A stretch of 64,000 bases of DNA from Gnetum montanum. Lineage: Eukaryota > Streptophyta > Gnetopsida > Gnetales > Gnetaceae. Shown in pieces: positions 34,876 through 48,100 of the stretch. Location: the NCBI GenBank assembly GCA_015680685.1, contig MNCI01003443.1, positions 285,808 through 349,807 of the forward strand. Reading direction: 5' to 3'. Made by a program: the position numbers and the translations under genes. The notes below the pieces were generated by a model, which saw only the letters and a program-made list of their open reading frames with translations, did no database searches and had not been told where the DNA came from. Position 1 is the stretch's first letter; each line of letters opens with the position of its first letter.

Positions 34876-36055
34876 TGTCCCACCAATTTTGGGCCAATAG
34901 GATATATCATACAAATTGTAGTATGACCTAATTGTAACCTTCAAAAATGATGTTGAGTTGATTACCAAGAACACTCATGTATATCATTGCATTTAATAAA
35001 TATAAAAGATATTATATGACATATGATACATATGATATAGTTGTATCCCATGTTTCCATGGTGTAAGATTGAAAAAATATTTATAATTTTATGTTTTATA
35101 AATTTTAATGGATTTTTTCTTTACAAACAATAAGTAAACATTAATAAACACAAATGAATTACAATCCCACTTGGGAACAAGGTTAGTGTTCATGTTGCAA
35201 TCTCTAGAGGAATAAGTGTAACACCACACATACACAAACAAGTATAATTGTAAATAAAATTGCTCTTCGTCACAAGCTCAATGGCCCAACACCATGCTAT
35301 ATAGCTATAACCTCCTTGGATAAGGTCAAATCATGACAACTTATGAATATGAGAAATGAATAAATATTTTTATGGTTTTTTATATTTTATAATTTTTTTG
35401 GCATTTTAATGTTTAAGACATCAATGGTTAACAATGATTAAAAAAATCATAAGCTTTATTAACCATGCAAACACTTAAGTCTACATTAACCAAATGGTTC
35501 TAGGCTATGTAAGTAAGATAGCACTCTGATAGAATTTAGTTGCATATTTAAATGCAACAATCTAAAACATATATAAAACAAGGAAGAAATCACTTACCCA
35601 AGGGAAAATGAGCTTCTCACACAAAACTAAACGTCAAATTTCAAAAGAAAATACTTGGGATCAAGTTCATTTTATATGGAGCTCATCCTAGGTATTTATA
35701 GTCTTCATAGTACAAGAGCAGGGGTTTGCCATTGCCGAGGCATCAACGAAGATGCATCAACCTAGCTGAGACATCTTAGAATGTACTCAATGAGGCAAAG
35801 CCCCCCAACCAAGGTACCAAGGGGGTTTTTCTAGTGCAAGGAATCCAATGCACCCTTACCACAACAATTTACCTCCATTCTTTCGAATGAAAGTTGGTAT
35901 CTCTAGGAACATGTCAAAGCATTCCAAGGGTCTCTAAATGAAGCCAAAAACTTTCAAAAAGTATAAAACATGCTTCAAACATACAAGTGTAAACTAGAAG
36001 GCAAGGATGTAAAGCTAGTATTGTAGCAAGAATTATCATGTTATGATAATTGATA
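34876..36055 (-). repeat. LTR-like segment at the left edge of I
   Basis: Non-coding. Minus-strand features of an LTR: TATA box (plus TATTTATAG at 35693-35701), then a U5-like AT-rich tail ending GGTGGGACA at 34876. A GATGCATC/CATCAAC cluster lies upstream of the TATA box (35740-35775). No full second copy is in the window, so it could also be a solo LTR. Confidence 0.45.
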
Positions 36056-37440
36056 CAACTTGACATGGAATTGAGCTAAGAAATCATGTGGCCACAAAAC
36101 AGTTTAAGAAATTTAATCTTTTAGATAATTTCCCTCAAATTGAAAGGGAACTTACAAATTTTAGGATAATAAATTAGACAATCTGAGCCAAACATGTTTT
36201 CCAAATGTTAGTGACTTAAAAACAAAGGGAAAAACACATGCATGGAATAGCTAATTAAAAAGAAAGCCAAGATCATATGTAGATCTATATAATACAAAAT
36301 GTAGCATGTGGCTAGTAGATAAGAGTAGTAGGTAAATGAAATATGAAGTGAAATAAATATAATCTATTATGACATTAAATCAAGGGAAATCACAAAGAAA
36401 TAGAAACTAGACCTATAGCAAATATGGATGATACCATAGATAGCAAGCCTAAAAGGAAAAACCCAAATTACAATAAAATAGGAGACCAAGAACCTACAAA
36501 AAGATGTTTTAGGATATGTACCAAGGATTAGAGACATTTACTAAGTAGATATGTTATCTCATTCTTTCATTCATGCATGCATCTAATACAAATGTAACAA
36601 GAACACTTGCAAACTTAATAGGTGATGAAGACAAGGGAAGAGCCAAATTAGTATGTTGACCTATATCCAAGCAATTTCTCCATGTGTCAAGAGGATAATC
36701 ATGAAGGAGATACAATTCATTAGTAGGAAAATAAGGAGAGAGAAACATAGGGTAGTTATTCTATGTAAAGGTGGTATCTTTTTAAAGAGATTTCCAAATT
36801 TCCAATTATGAAGAAATGCTAATTGCGCTAACTAGAAAATATGGCTAGGAATGTTTAGCAAATCTCCAAAATCTTAATGAAGGAAAGCATTAACTAAATT
36901 TTTAGAAGGATAACCCCTATCTCTTTAGGGGTATCCTCCTATTTATAGGCCAAAAATGTCTCATAGCTCATGTAGAAATGACACATTGGGATCCACAAAA
37001 TCTCTTAGAAACTTCTAAAAGGTTCTAAATAGGAGAATCAATGTGTAGATGTGAAGAATGATAGTAAACATCAAATGTAGAATCAATGCTAGGTGTTAAA
37101 AATATAAAACACTATAAAAAAATGAGATTTAACACCAGACATCAAAAGTAGATCTAATGCTAGACATCAAAAGTTGGAGGCAAAACTGATGCTGGAGTTG
37201 ATGTTAGACATCAAAACTAAAAGCCACAGATGATGAACTAAAAATGATGTTTATGATGATGCAAGATATAATTTCTAGAAAGTTAAAAATGGAGATTCAA
37301 AAACTACACTATGGATGATGCAAAACATCAACTGTTGATAATTATCTTAATGTAGAAAATCATTGAATGTACCTAAGACTCTTATTTATATAGAAAAATA
37401 AAAAGTGGGTACAAGATTACCTCCTTATGATAGATACTAT
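36056..37440 (-). repeat. Second promoter-bearing LTR-like segment, shared in part with 47235-48575
   Basis: 36060-36540 aligns in direct orientation with the right-hand copy (CATGGAATAGCTAATTAAAAAG against CATGGAATAGCTAATAAAAAAG), and 37365-37413 aligns with about 48495-48545. Between these the left copy has about 820 bp absent on the right, with a minus-strand TATA box (plus CCTATTTATAGGCC at 36938-36951) and three AGACATCAAAA repeats (37137-37230). I read both copies as LTR parts of I, but this is not secure. Confidence 0.45.
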
Positions 37441-38500
37441 TGAGAATTTGAAGGAGAATCCATCAAGAAAAGACAAGAGATGGTAGGTACTTACAAGAGG
37501 ATTAGACAAAACAATATTATAGTGAAGAAAGTTTAGAACATTATTGATACACCTACAGTGGAGTGTGACATCACAAAAGTGGAGCATGGCTATATCATCG
37601 TAGAAAGCACACATGAAAATGTAGATATAGCATTTCCTAATCCACTCAATTCTCTTAATCACATCCTTAGTGAAGTAAAATGGAACACTCATTTGGCCTC
37701 ATCAATATAGAGCATGTAAAGAGAATGGGATAGAGAAAGAAAGGAAGATAGCAGAAAGCAAAAAAAGAGAGTAGTAAAAAGGTATGAGAAGCATGTTAGG
37801 GACATAACTAATATACCAATAGTCATTTTCCATGTCACAAATTTGGGACACAGCTAAATATGTAAAGTTGACCTCTCCATTACCTCACTCAGATGAAGAT
37901 TTCACACTCATGTTATTATATACTTGTTTAGCCTCACTAATGCTAAATATAGAGAGGAATAAAAATAGAAAAAAAGAGTGGATTAAAAAAAGAAAAGAAA
38001 AATAGTATAGGAGAGTATAAATTATAATATGCAAAAGTAGAAAATAAAAAGGTAAGGGGAGAAAAGAGGATATCATATATACACTTATTATGAGAATGTT
38101 TTTATGTCATAGAAGTGGGGGCATGGCTAAATCCTACACACTATATGGCCAAAAAGGATGTCATGTGTATACTATTGAAGCTACCCCTCTCTATCCCACT
38201 CAATAATATGTTAGTTACACCCTCATATAAAGCAATGAGATATTCAGTCACTCAATAAGCTCATAGTTTTAGTTGAGCACATAGAGTAGAATGGGATACA
38301 CAACATAGGAAAACATGAAAAAGATAAATAGAGAAATAGCAAAATATAAAATAGAGAGAGGATTCTAGATGAAAAATGATATAAGCAAAGCATTTTTAGA
38401 GTAAACTTATTATTATGTTGTAGTAAATAACAAACTAATGTTGAGAGAACACTTATTTCATCTTGAACAACTAGCAAGTTCAATGTTGTAGATTGGCTAC
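37441..38500 (-). other. Post-integrase region of I, no gene recognised
   Basis: About 1 kb, AT-rich, between the LTR-like segment and integrase. Short minus-strand open stretches (37417-37692, 37885-38076, 38244-38483) are hydrophobic and low-complexity and match nothing I know. A GAGAAAAG/AGAAAGA-rich tract lies at 37725-37790 and 37960-38060. Confidence 0.4.
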
Positions 38501-39620
38501 ATGTTCTAGCACTTGAAAAATATTGTATTAACTAAATCTAGAAATTAATGTCCTTCCAAATCAAATAGAATGTAGGCATCATTTTGTAGATACTGAACTA
38601 CTAGAAAAGGACCTTGCTAGTTATGACAAAAATTTGTATCTCTAGAAATTAGAAAATGATGAAGAACCATATCATCTTCATGAATCTCTCTAACTTGAAC
38701 ATGTCTAGAGTGACAACATTGAATATCTACTTGATATTCATGTTGGTGTTGAAGAGTCATTTTTTGGTGTTCTTTAAGAAGACCTAGCTCAACACATCAC
38801 ATGTTGTTATTGTCATTATCCAAATACCAATCCTATAGATAAACATAAAGAGATGGGATAAAAAGCTCAACTAGTAAGATTGCCTCAAAATCATAGGTTA
38901 CAAAGTATACTGTATGACCAATAGCTATACAAAAAGTGGTATGATAGAATTAGAGGGCATAGGATAGGTGTGTGTACTAATTACATTAGGTTTTATTGAC
39001 CATGATATGAAAAAAGGATATGAGAGTTTTATTGGTGGATTTAGCCTAACCGTTAAACTAAGGATAGTAGGATGATGAAAAGGATTTAGCAATGTAGTAC
39101 ATAGAACAAAAATAAGCTATCTCCTTACTTTTACACTAAGGTCTATTGTCAATTACAATTTGAAGAGGCATGTCAAAGAAAGTTATTATGTGATCAAGGA
39201 TGAAGTGATAGATGAAGTGGGACTTGGTGGAATGCAAAGGAATAGCTTCTACCCACTTAGTAAAGTATTCCATAGTAGTTAGAATGAATTGGTACCTAGC
39301 AAATGAAGGATGAATAATAGGATCAATTAGATCTAAATCCCATTTCTAAAAAGGCCATCTAATCTAAGACATGTTAAGCTTTTGTCAACAAATGTATATA
39401 AGAAAGCCATGATTTTGGCAAGTATTGCACATTTGGAATAACTAATAAGAATCTTTGGATAAGGTTTTCCACTAATAGCCCATGAAATAATGCAAGTAGC
39501 TAGGGATCATGAACCTAAGTATTTGCTAAAAACTACTGAGTGAACCTAATCAAGGACTATCTTAGACACTGTAGAACTAAGACAATGTCAAAGAACATCC
39601 AAAGAAGAAGCATAACAAAG
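38501..39620 (-). pseudogene. Integrase of element I (broken)
   Basis: Minus strand. Zinc-finger region at about 39500-39390: MCNTCQNHGFLIY, the CxxC half of an HHCC finger. Core at about 39350-39100: KWDLDLIDPIIH, FTKWVEAIPLHSTKSH, FFDMPLQIVIDN. The C-terminal part, about 38880-38560, has LLKEHQKMTLQHQHEYQVDI, VREIHEDDMVLHHF and NWQGPFLVVQY. WVEAIPL and VLHHF-type residues differ from A-D and fit the Tat group. Stops and shifts throughout. Confidence 0.75.
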
Positions 39621-39829
39621 GATATATAGATTCACTAATAGGAAATGTTGACTACATTTATGAAAGCATCCTTTTGAGTTGGTATGAGATGACTAGGAGT
39701 TTTTCCTATAGTAAGGTAATGAAGAAGATTAATATATTACTAATTATCATCTTTCATATTGATAGCACTTACCAATACATTGGGAGATTATGTGACAAGT
39801 TTCAAGAAAACTAATTGCATGAGTTGATC

Positions 39830-40021
39830 TCACATAGTGGAATAATCATTATAAATATCAAAGTTTACTAATGCATCAACTAGCATATTTTTAGAACGTG
39901 GGATGTGACTCAATTTATGAACAAAGAAGAAAAAGATAAGTTTCTTAGACATTTGTAAGTAAGGAACTAAGGGAAGTTTCAACATAGGTGTTTTTGCCAA
40001 ATACTCAAGCACTAAGTGCAA
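39830..40021 (-). pseudogene. Additional RNase H fragment of element I
   Basis: Reads LEYLAKTPMLKLPLVPYLQM, then FVHKLSHIPRSKNMLVDALVN. PYL followed by HIPR.KN..VDAL is the C-terminal signature of the second RNase H that Tat-group gypsy elements carry between RNase H and integrase. The N-terminal half is lost at about 40022, where unrelated sequence begins. Confidence 0.65.
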
Positions 40022-40205
40022 GAGTAATGTCCTGCATTAAAGTTGTATTTTCACTGTAAGATATCAAAGCCACAAGCTAGAAGTCAACATATCATGTAGA
40101 AAACTAGGGATAGTTTTGACATGAGACAGACATGATTCAAAGATGTTTTTGACATTTAGCCAATATTTTGATGTGAGAATATGTTTTTGATGTCATATTG
40201 ATTGT

Positions 40206-42960
40206 TTGTTTTGTTCCAAATATGACGTAGCATTGAGGCTCATTATGTTTAAGCCTATGTACTTATTTCTTATTAATGAAAGAAGCATATTAGAGAATAA
40301 GTGGAGAAAGACAAAACCAACTTTGAGCAAGCTTCTTTTTAATGATAATACATTGGTGTTGCCAAAAATATGGGCAAGGAAGAAAGCTATAGAATTTCTA
40401 AAATTCCTACATTACTCACTTCCACATGGTGATTTGGACTAGGCTAGGTGAAGAGGTAATTCTGCAAGCCTTGGAGACAATCCTTCTAAGATTCTCTTCC
40501 AAGCTCATAGAAATAATTTTTGAGCTAGGATTAGATATTGATGAGCTATCCAAGGATTTCCTAGTATACAAGAAATTCTTGAAAAATCTATAAGAGTAGA
40601 GAGAATATTAAAAATTTAGTGGTGATAGCACATTGCTACTAGAAACCCAAATTTCCAAGATAATGTCCAATCCACTAGGCTCTCATATTTTTGTTAAAAT
40701 GTGAGTTAAAAGCTTAAAATTTAGAAAAGGTTAGTTTTTTATTACCTAAAAGAATCTATCTTTGAATTTTTATTATGCATGTTCAATGATCTAGACGTGC
40801 AAAGTTCTGATCATTTGGCATTTCTACAAAACTTGTTGCAAGATCTCTTCTAGCATTGAAATTGGACATCTTAGTCAATGTCTCATTTTGATACATAATA
40901 CAAGGGGTTGAGATTACAAAAGTTTTGAAATGAGTATAATAATAGAGAGTGGCTTCATCCATTATGGAACAAAGTCCATATTGATAATGTAGAATGTCCA
41001 AAGGGCTCAAGGATCATCCTCAGACTAAAGGCTAAGTAGAAGATAGTTTATTTTTGTGTATTTTGTTAATTTTTTAGAAGTTAGAAGATAGAATAAAATT
41101 AGCTAATGATGGTTTATGATTACTTGTAGCTAAAATAAGCATTCATGATGTTAAGTTTATTGACTTCATTAAAGTAGTTGAAGAGTTTGAAGAGAGGTCC
41201 ACTAGTAAGGTGAAAACTACCCAAAAGTGGCTTTTTGAAAGAGGAGTGAGACATTTTGGAAAGTTCGATAGGATGAGAATTTAGTATGCTTTAGGCTTAA
41301 AGAATCCCTACCCTAGTGCAGTAGAGTCTATAGGTCTAAAAAAGAGCTATTTGATAGCAAAAGCTATTTTTTTTTATTTTTTTTTTTGTATGTGTAGACC
41401 AAAAGTAAGTAATCATCACTTAGGATCTAACTACACTAAGGTATTGGTTGGGGTTCCTAGAGTAGGAAATAAAGATTGACAGTTCAAAGTTGGATTCAAT
41501 GTAAATGATGGTAATAGAGGATGGGTTAGATTAGAGAAGAGATATGTCACTAATGTCCATAAAAGAAGCAACAAAGACATGACGAAGTTGTTTCCTTTAT
41601 TTGTAGAATGACTGTTCTATAATAATATAAGAAAAAAATAGGAGTTGATCCATATGCAACTATATGGGCTATATGAGGTAATAACCCAAGGAAGTGCAAC
41701 CAATTTAGCACTAGTAATCTATCAAGAGGTAGTGAAAGAAATGAAGAAGCTACCTTAAGAGAACAAAAAGGAAAGAAAAAGACAGTGGGCAAGAAGCTTA
41801 ATTTTTTATTTTATTATAGGCTAATAAAGGTAGTGGTAGCATTATTTACTCGTGGAGAAGAGAAGCAAGATAACATTTATTCAAAGGAAGATTTTAGGCC
41901 CTCGTCATGCCAACACTTGAAAAGTCTAATGTCCACCTATAGCATCAAAGGTTGTGGTCCTTTGACATTGGTATTAAAGACCATAAAAGAGGTTGGGTCC
42001 TCAATGTTTGATAGCATTAAGAAACCACCCTAGAAGAAAATAAGAAATGACACAAAAGCAAGCAAGGATGGGATTTTAGAAAGCACCTATAAAATTATAG
42101 AAAATGGATAGACATCAAGAAATATAAAATCTCTTTCTAAGGAGGAAGTTTCCTTTATGTCTAGAAGACAAGGTCTTCCAAGAGCAATTGGAGGTGCAAA
42201 TAAATAAGCATTTGATATTTTTTTTATAAATTTTTACACTAAGTATCATTGATATGATGTAGTTTCTAGTTTTTACATTATCAAAAAATGACGTCACACT
42301 AACACTTGGCTATTTTTTGATTGTAGAAGCTACTTGACATAGGTGAGCACTGGAACATGAAGTAAAAAGGCTACATTCTAGCAATAGTAAGGTAGTGCTG
42401 AGGAAGAAAGCATCAAGCTAATAAGTAGTGGTACAAAAGGGAGTATCACAAGCTACTAAAGAAGAATAAATTTTTATACATAGATAGAGAAATAAAAATT
42501 ATATTCATTAAAAAAACTAAGTTGAAAGAACAATTCGATGATTTGCAAATAGTATGGTGATTACCACACCAGAGGAAGAGTAAAGAGGTCCTAAAGAAAA
42601 ACCTGTGGCAAAAGATGATGATGATGACATCTACCTTAAAGAGTTGAAGGCCTATAAGGAAGAGTGGGAAATAATTCTATCAAAGATCCCAAGCTGAGCA
42701 TTTAACAAATTGGACACAACCATCCTAAGCTTAGAGGACATAGAATAATGAATTTTGGAAATCTACAAAGAGATGCAAGGTAGGCATAAAAACTTAAGGT
42801 AATCATTTTATTTTATTTCACTAACTTATTTATCTTAACTTTGTGTGCAAACCCTAGAGAAAGTAGTCAAAGACCAGTAGAACAGACAATTACAATGCAA
42901 GTGGATAAAGAAATAGAGGAAGAAGTTGCTAGGAATAACTAAGGCTATTGAACATTATAT
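40206..42960 (+). pseudogene. Unassigned plus-strand coding relic inside element I
   Basis: I do not recognise this gene. Opposite to the strand of I, several segments read as protein with stops only at probable Gln codons. 40206-40440: WRKTKPTLSKLLFNDNTLVL, PKIWARKKAIEFLKFLHY. About 40450-40690, in another frame: ALETILLRFSSKLIEIIFEL and DIDELSKDFLVYKKFLKNL. About 41170-41340: FIDFIKVVEEFEERSTSKVK, VRHFGKFDRMRI, YALGLKNPYPS. About 41400-41600: YTKVLVGVPRVGNKD, WVRLEKRYVTNVHKRSNKDM. About 42600-42760: acidic and lysine-rich, KDDDDDIYLKELKAYKEEW. A T-rich stretch at 41367-41395 may be an intron or decay. It sits where the RT of I should be; it may be an insertion or a captured gene. Confidence 0.4.
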
Positions 42961-43679
42961 ATATATATTTATTATTTTTACATCATTTTTGTTTGACTCA
43001 AGAATTGTATAAAAAATCAAGTATGTTTAACTTAAGCATGGAACATCACATCAAAATTTATGACATGCATGAATTGTACAAAAATTTGAAAAGAAAATAA
43101 AGAGTTCTTTTTCACATCAACTTTGACTTATTCATCTCTTGTGCAATAATAGCTAGAATTAATCTAATGCATTAAATCTAACACTTGCTTACTAACTTAA
43201 CATTATTTGCTAATAATAAGCAATAAAGAAAAAGTTTAAGAAAAAGCTAATGTCAATTTTATTTGCTAATCATTATTGCTTGATGATAGAAAGCAATAGA
43301 AAAATAGTTAAAGAAAAATCCTAACAAGCATTAGTAGATGTCCACTACTTAGTGGTATAAAAGAAAAGAGGAAGGACTTATGCATCTAAGGTTATTATGT
43401 TTTCAATGAACTTTTAAGCAATTGAATAGGAAGAATAGGAAGAAAACTTCTTCTTAGGTGATGATATATCTAGTCCTACACAACCCAAGTTAATGAACTT
43501 AATGTCAAAAGTATGCACGAGTCTATTGAATCTATAGTAACCTCAAAGTTTTTAAGAGAGTATGGGATTTTAGGCTTACCTATAGGTTAAAATTTAATAT
43601 TAGCTAGTTTGCCACTAAGCTAATAGGATTGGGCTTCTCAATCTAGAAGAGAAATGATTCAGATTTTTTTTCCATAGAG
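42961..43679. other. AT-rich region in element I, no gene seen
   Basis: Contains a short AT dinucleotide run (42957-42969) and two related blocks at about 43187-43240 and 43255-43310 (CATTATTTGCTAATAATAAGCAATAA and its near copy). The last part may be the protease-RT link of I, on the minus strand. Confidence 0.35.
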
Positions 43680-44090
43680 ATAATTATCTCAAAGTTGTGA
43701 ATAGTGATGTGTATCTCTTGGTGTATGGAAGATGATACAACTTGATGTTAAGCTACCTAAGGACATTCGAGTATACTATTAACTCTAGGATACTCATGTA
43801 TCACCATGAAGATAATCTGAGATTGTATAGCATTACCTACCATAAAAGATAATCTAATGGAACCTATAACCTCTACTTGTGAACCATTAAACAAAACAAG
43901 GTTCATACAAGTTTCATTGGATGCGACCTAATCATGGAGACTGAGATGCTTGATAATAACTAATGTGATCACATTTGATCTGACACCATCATCAACATGT
44001 ATTAATAAAACTATAGCTTCCAAATACACTTTGATGATGATGTAGAGTGATAGTTAAAAGACATCTTCTATATTTAAATTATTCTTGATG
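43680..44090 (-). pseudogene. Aspartic protease of element I
   Basis: Minus strand: IVLLIHVDDGVRSNVITLVI near 44010-43960 (family active site D-D-G-S or D-S-G-S), then NLVLFNGSQVEVIGSIRLSF near 43890, and HEYPRVNSILECP, which corresponds to YNxLLGRPW in intact Tat proteases. Broken by stops. Confidence 0.65.
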
Positions 44091-44849
44091 TTCTCACCAG
44101 GAAATTCAAAGTGTCTGATCCATAGTAAGAAACTTAAAGAAAAGAAAATATGGCCTTTGTTCAAGCAAGGATGTCACTTGGGATCATGATATTCTTAAGA
44201 ACATTATAAAGTGCAACATAATGTTCTTTAGAAGTTACCATGAGGTCATACAAGGATAAGTTAGTGCCTTTAGGATGGACAATAATGGTCATTTACTATA
44301 AGACCTTATTATCTATAGGTTGATATTCTTGTGAAGTAGATGCTACCATAACTAGCTATATAGGACTGAAAGAAGGTGAGAGGCTTATTAAGGAAGTAAT
44401 CTCCTATTGTTATTATAAGGAAACTTTTTTTTTCTTATAACGCTACTTCTATGCATTAGTCCTTCTCCTTCTGCTTAGCTAAACATGATTCATTAGTCTG
44501 TTGACTATGAGTAAGAATTCTCACATGAGATGAAGGAAAAGGAGACGTTTAAGATGTAGTGGATGTAGGGTTATTTTAAGGTTTAGAATAAGATAGTGTG
44601 AGATGAGAAGTAGATGGATGTGTAGGTTGAATTGGAGTGCAAGGATGAGAATTTGTGGCATAAATGCAATAGGGAGATGGAAAAGAGTAGGTTCATTTGA
44701 ATGGTGCAGTGGTGTACTTAGACTAGCAAATCATGTAAGACTTATAAGGATATAATAATGACTACTTGAATTGTTTGTAATCAAACCAGAAGATAACATA
44801 AGGCTCTTAGGGTAAAGACTTAAAAGCTTTGTATATAGGCTTGAAAGCT

Positions 44850-46889
44850 AAAATTGTACCTATAGCTCCCAAGGGACTTTGAAATACTTTAAGTCATTAG
44901 TTATCTAGATACATAGTGGATGGATCACTCTCCACCACTATCTTGTCCTTATTAATGAGATCTTGAATGTCATTCTTTAGATTCATGTAGTTATCTATGT
45001 CATGTCCAATACTCTCATGATACTAGCAGTATTTTTGGTAGTCATACCACTTAGACATCTAAAGGTCACCTTCTTATCTTTGAGAAGAATCCATAGCTAT
45101 CAACTAAATGCAATGAGAGCATAGTCTTGCTTAATTAGAGACATGCTTCTTCTTAAGGTGTCCATCCCTAAGAAGACTATTCAAAAGTAAAGATTACCTC
45201 ATAGGTATTTTGCTATATTGGTCTCTACTCCTTTTAGGCCTTCATTGTTGAGTGGAAAAAGAGGCAATTGAAAAAGTATTATTTTATCCCTTAGAGAAAG
45301 AGGAAATAGCTATAGAAGTTAGTTAGTCCTTCTCTTATTTAGTAGCCTTATTAGCCTTGTTACAGATTATCATGAATTCCTAATTATTGCATTAAATAAC
45401 TATCTCTTTAATGCATTGAGTGGCTAGGAAAGCATCAGTTAGAGAGTGAGGCTTAGGATAAGTCATCCTTTTTAGAATGTAGTCAATCACTATTGCTTCA
45501 AAGATGTCTTACAAATGAAATTCCTCCAAATGATAGGATAGTTTTGTTGATGTCATTGTACATCAAGAAATGAATTTATCAATGGACTCATTTAGGGCTT
45601 ATCTAATGGTAATGAAAATCATCATGCTCTTTCTTTGAGACACGTTGAACTTGAAATGTTCAATGAAGGTTGTAACCAATTTCTCCAGAGAGTTAATAGA
45701 TCCATATACTAGGGACCTATACCATTTCAAAGCTCTTCTTGAAAGAGAGTTTAAGAAACATCTCAACACAATATGTGGTTAAAAATCCTAAAGCATGCAT
45801 TTATTTCTAAATTTCACCACATGATTCATGGGATCTCTCATTTTTTCATTCTAATTATTAACAATAGACAGCCAAACTTACTTAGAAAAGATAGGAAAAT
45901 GAATTGTACAGATTATCAAGTCACTCAAGACCTTGTCCAAGAAAATAGAAGATTTTTCTTGCATGATTAGTGTCTTTTTTATTTTATCTTTATTATTTTG
46001 AAGATTAAGCATCATGTAGGAGTACTAACAACTTTGGATCTATTCCAGGGAAGTTGATAATATATGGAAGTGTAATAATCGATGAAAATATTAAGGGGGG
46101 ATAGACATAAGAAATGGTTCCAAAGAATGTAGAAGTAGGTATATCCAAAGAAATTGGATTGGATGGATACACAGGAAAGGAAAACATACCAATAGCTTGA
46201 GGAATGCTAATGACTATGGATTAGAAGTAGAAAGTGAAAAAGGCTAGAACAAAGATATGGTAGGCTATTGTTGAGGGATAGACTCAATAGTTCCAAAGGG
46301 TGAAACAAAGGATTAAAAAATGGAGCATGGATTGCTAACATTATTAGGTGGAAATAGCTAGTATTGTAAAATGAAAGTTTTAGAAAGACTAAAAGGTTCA
46401 ATTGTGAGTTAAAAAAATCCAAGTGTAGTATTCTGAGTGGATGAAATACCTATGTTATAAATGTGGTGAAGTAATGATTACTTTTTCCAAGCTTCCCTAC
46501 TAGTTTCTCTTCAAATTCATCTATCAAATGGATATTTGACTCAGAGGCAACACTTCCTCTCCTTGATTTGAGAGTGATGTATGAACTAAGAGGCTAACTA
46601 GAATGTTCTTCATCCTAGCTCCTTCAGACTATATATGAACATGTTCCTACATCCTCTCTTGCTCCATGATGAACTCTAATATCTTCTTAGCTTCCTCATC
46701 ATCCAATTCAATTGGATGGTCCAGATTAGGAAGAAAAGGTATTAGCTCATTAGCATGCTCATACTTCATCATGATCTTGAACATATTAGATGTAAAAATA
46801 TGCCTTGTCTTCCATTTGGCATAAGCTATTTTGTAGTTCTTTAAACTTATTCCACTTGAAAATCCTTGAATCCACCTTAGGTCCATCAA
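44850..46889 (-). pseudogene. Gag of element I (broken)
   Basis: The N-terminal stretch 46889-46647 is open and contains ANELIPFLPNLDHPIELDDE. The capsid-like segment near 45770-45560 reads RRALKWYRSLVYGSINSLEK, LVTTFIEHFKFN and LNESIDKFIS, which fits the retrotransposon gag domain. A zinc-knuckle segment at about 45040-44930 reads KYC.YHESIGHDIDNYMNLK and IQDLINKDKIVV, the YC.YH...GHD...C.LK pattern of Tat-group gags, with the final Cys changed to Tyr. Between 46640 and 45780 it is heavily broken. Confidence 0.65.
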
Positions 46890-47287
46890 TTTCTAGATTT
46901 GGAGAAGCTTGAAGTAGATGATGATGTCATGAAAACTATTGTAGAAATGCTATGACTTCATAGAGCAATTACTAGTGTATCAGTTTGTCCTAAAAAATAT
47001 TTTTATACTCAAAACAAAAATATGATAAGCTTTAATTTTAAATGGAACATTCAGGTCACAAAGAGATAATGCAATATCAGTATTTTTAATGTGGTACATT
47101 AATGAGAGTTAATAGTAAGGAAAGCCTAGTAATAATGTTAGAGAAGCATAAAATGATGCGATGTTAGTACATTGATGCAACATATTAGCAACACTTAGAA
47201 AAATTTAAGTAAAATGTGAAAATTTTAGATTCATAGGAAATTGAGCCAAGTAGTCTTGTGGCTATCAAATGGTGTAGGAAAACTAAT

Positions 47288-48100
47288 TGATGAGTGTTGA
47301 GGTACCCCTACACTCAACCATATGAATACAAGCGTTTTCACACATGATTTGGTCGAACTCCATAGACGAACTAGTTGTGGCACCTAGACAGTTAGCCTTA
47401 GGTTGCAATTCGTTGTCTTCCCACCTGGACTAGTATTATCTTTGTCACATATGGTTTAGTCCAGAGTGAGGTGTATGTGTATCCTAACCTAATGCTACTC
47501 CTGAAGACAATGGAAAATAATATTAACTAAGCTAGGAGGAAAGGATAAGAGAGAATCTAAACTAGCCTAAGTGCGATGAGCATCTGTTCCTTAATCATCC
47601 ATACACATCTTGGACTTCATGCATGACTACCACTAGGATTACCAAGTGCATGGCCTAGGTACGCTATTGGGTTACCAAGTAGTCACACTTAAATACTCGT
47701 GATTAAGTCGTACTCATTCTATGTTTAACATGAGATAAGGGTGAGAGATATTAACTAAGAAAGCAATAAATAACAATTAAATAAATAATTAATTAAACTA
47801 AGTGAATGTTGCAATGATGAAGTAATCTCAATCTTTCTTTCTAATCATGTTCGTGTCCAAGTACATCACACTCGAATAAAGGATGTCATACAATTACAAT
47901 CACCACACTATGGGCAAACACTGGGAAATTATTCTATCTCTGGAAGGGAAACACTACCAAAGCTTCACTAAGGAACTAAATCTAGATGCCTAAAATTGGG
48001 AAAGCCACCTCTTATTTATAGACATTACGGTGGGCCACGATATCGTGTACATGATATCACTGCTGATGCGATATCACAGCCGGCAAATTCATGACCCATC
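47288..48100 (-). repeat. Solo gypsy LTR with target duplication
   Basis: Plus strand TGATGAGTGTTGAGGTACCCC at the left end and AATTCATGACCCATCA at the right, 813 bp, related to the B2 and C LTRs. Exact duplications CTAAT (47283-47287, 48101-48105). The uninterrupted target is seen at about 36100-36130 (TTTAATCTTTTAGATAATTTCCCTC). No internal region is attached, so it is the product of LTR-LTR recombination. GATATC motifs lie at 48030-48077. Confidence 0.85.
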
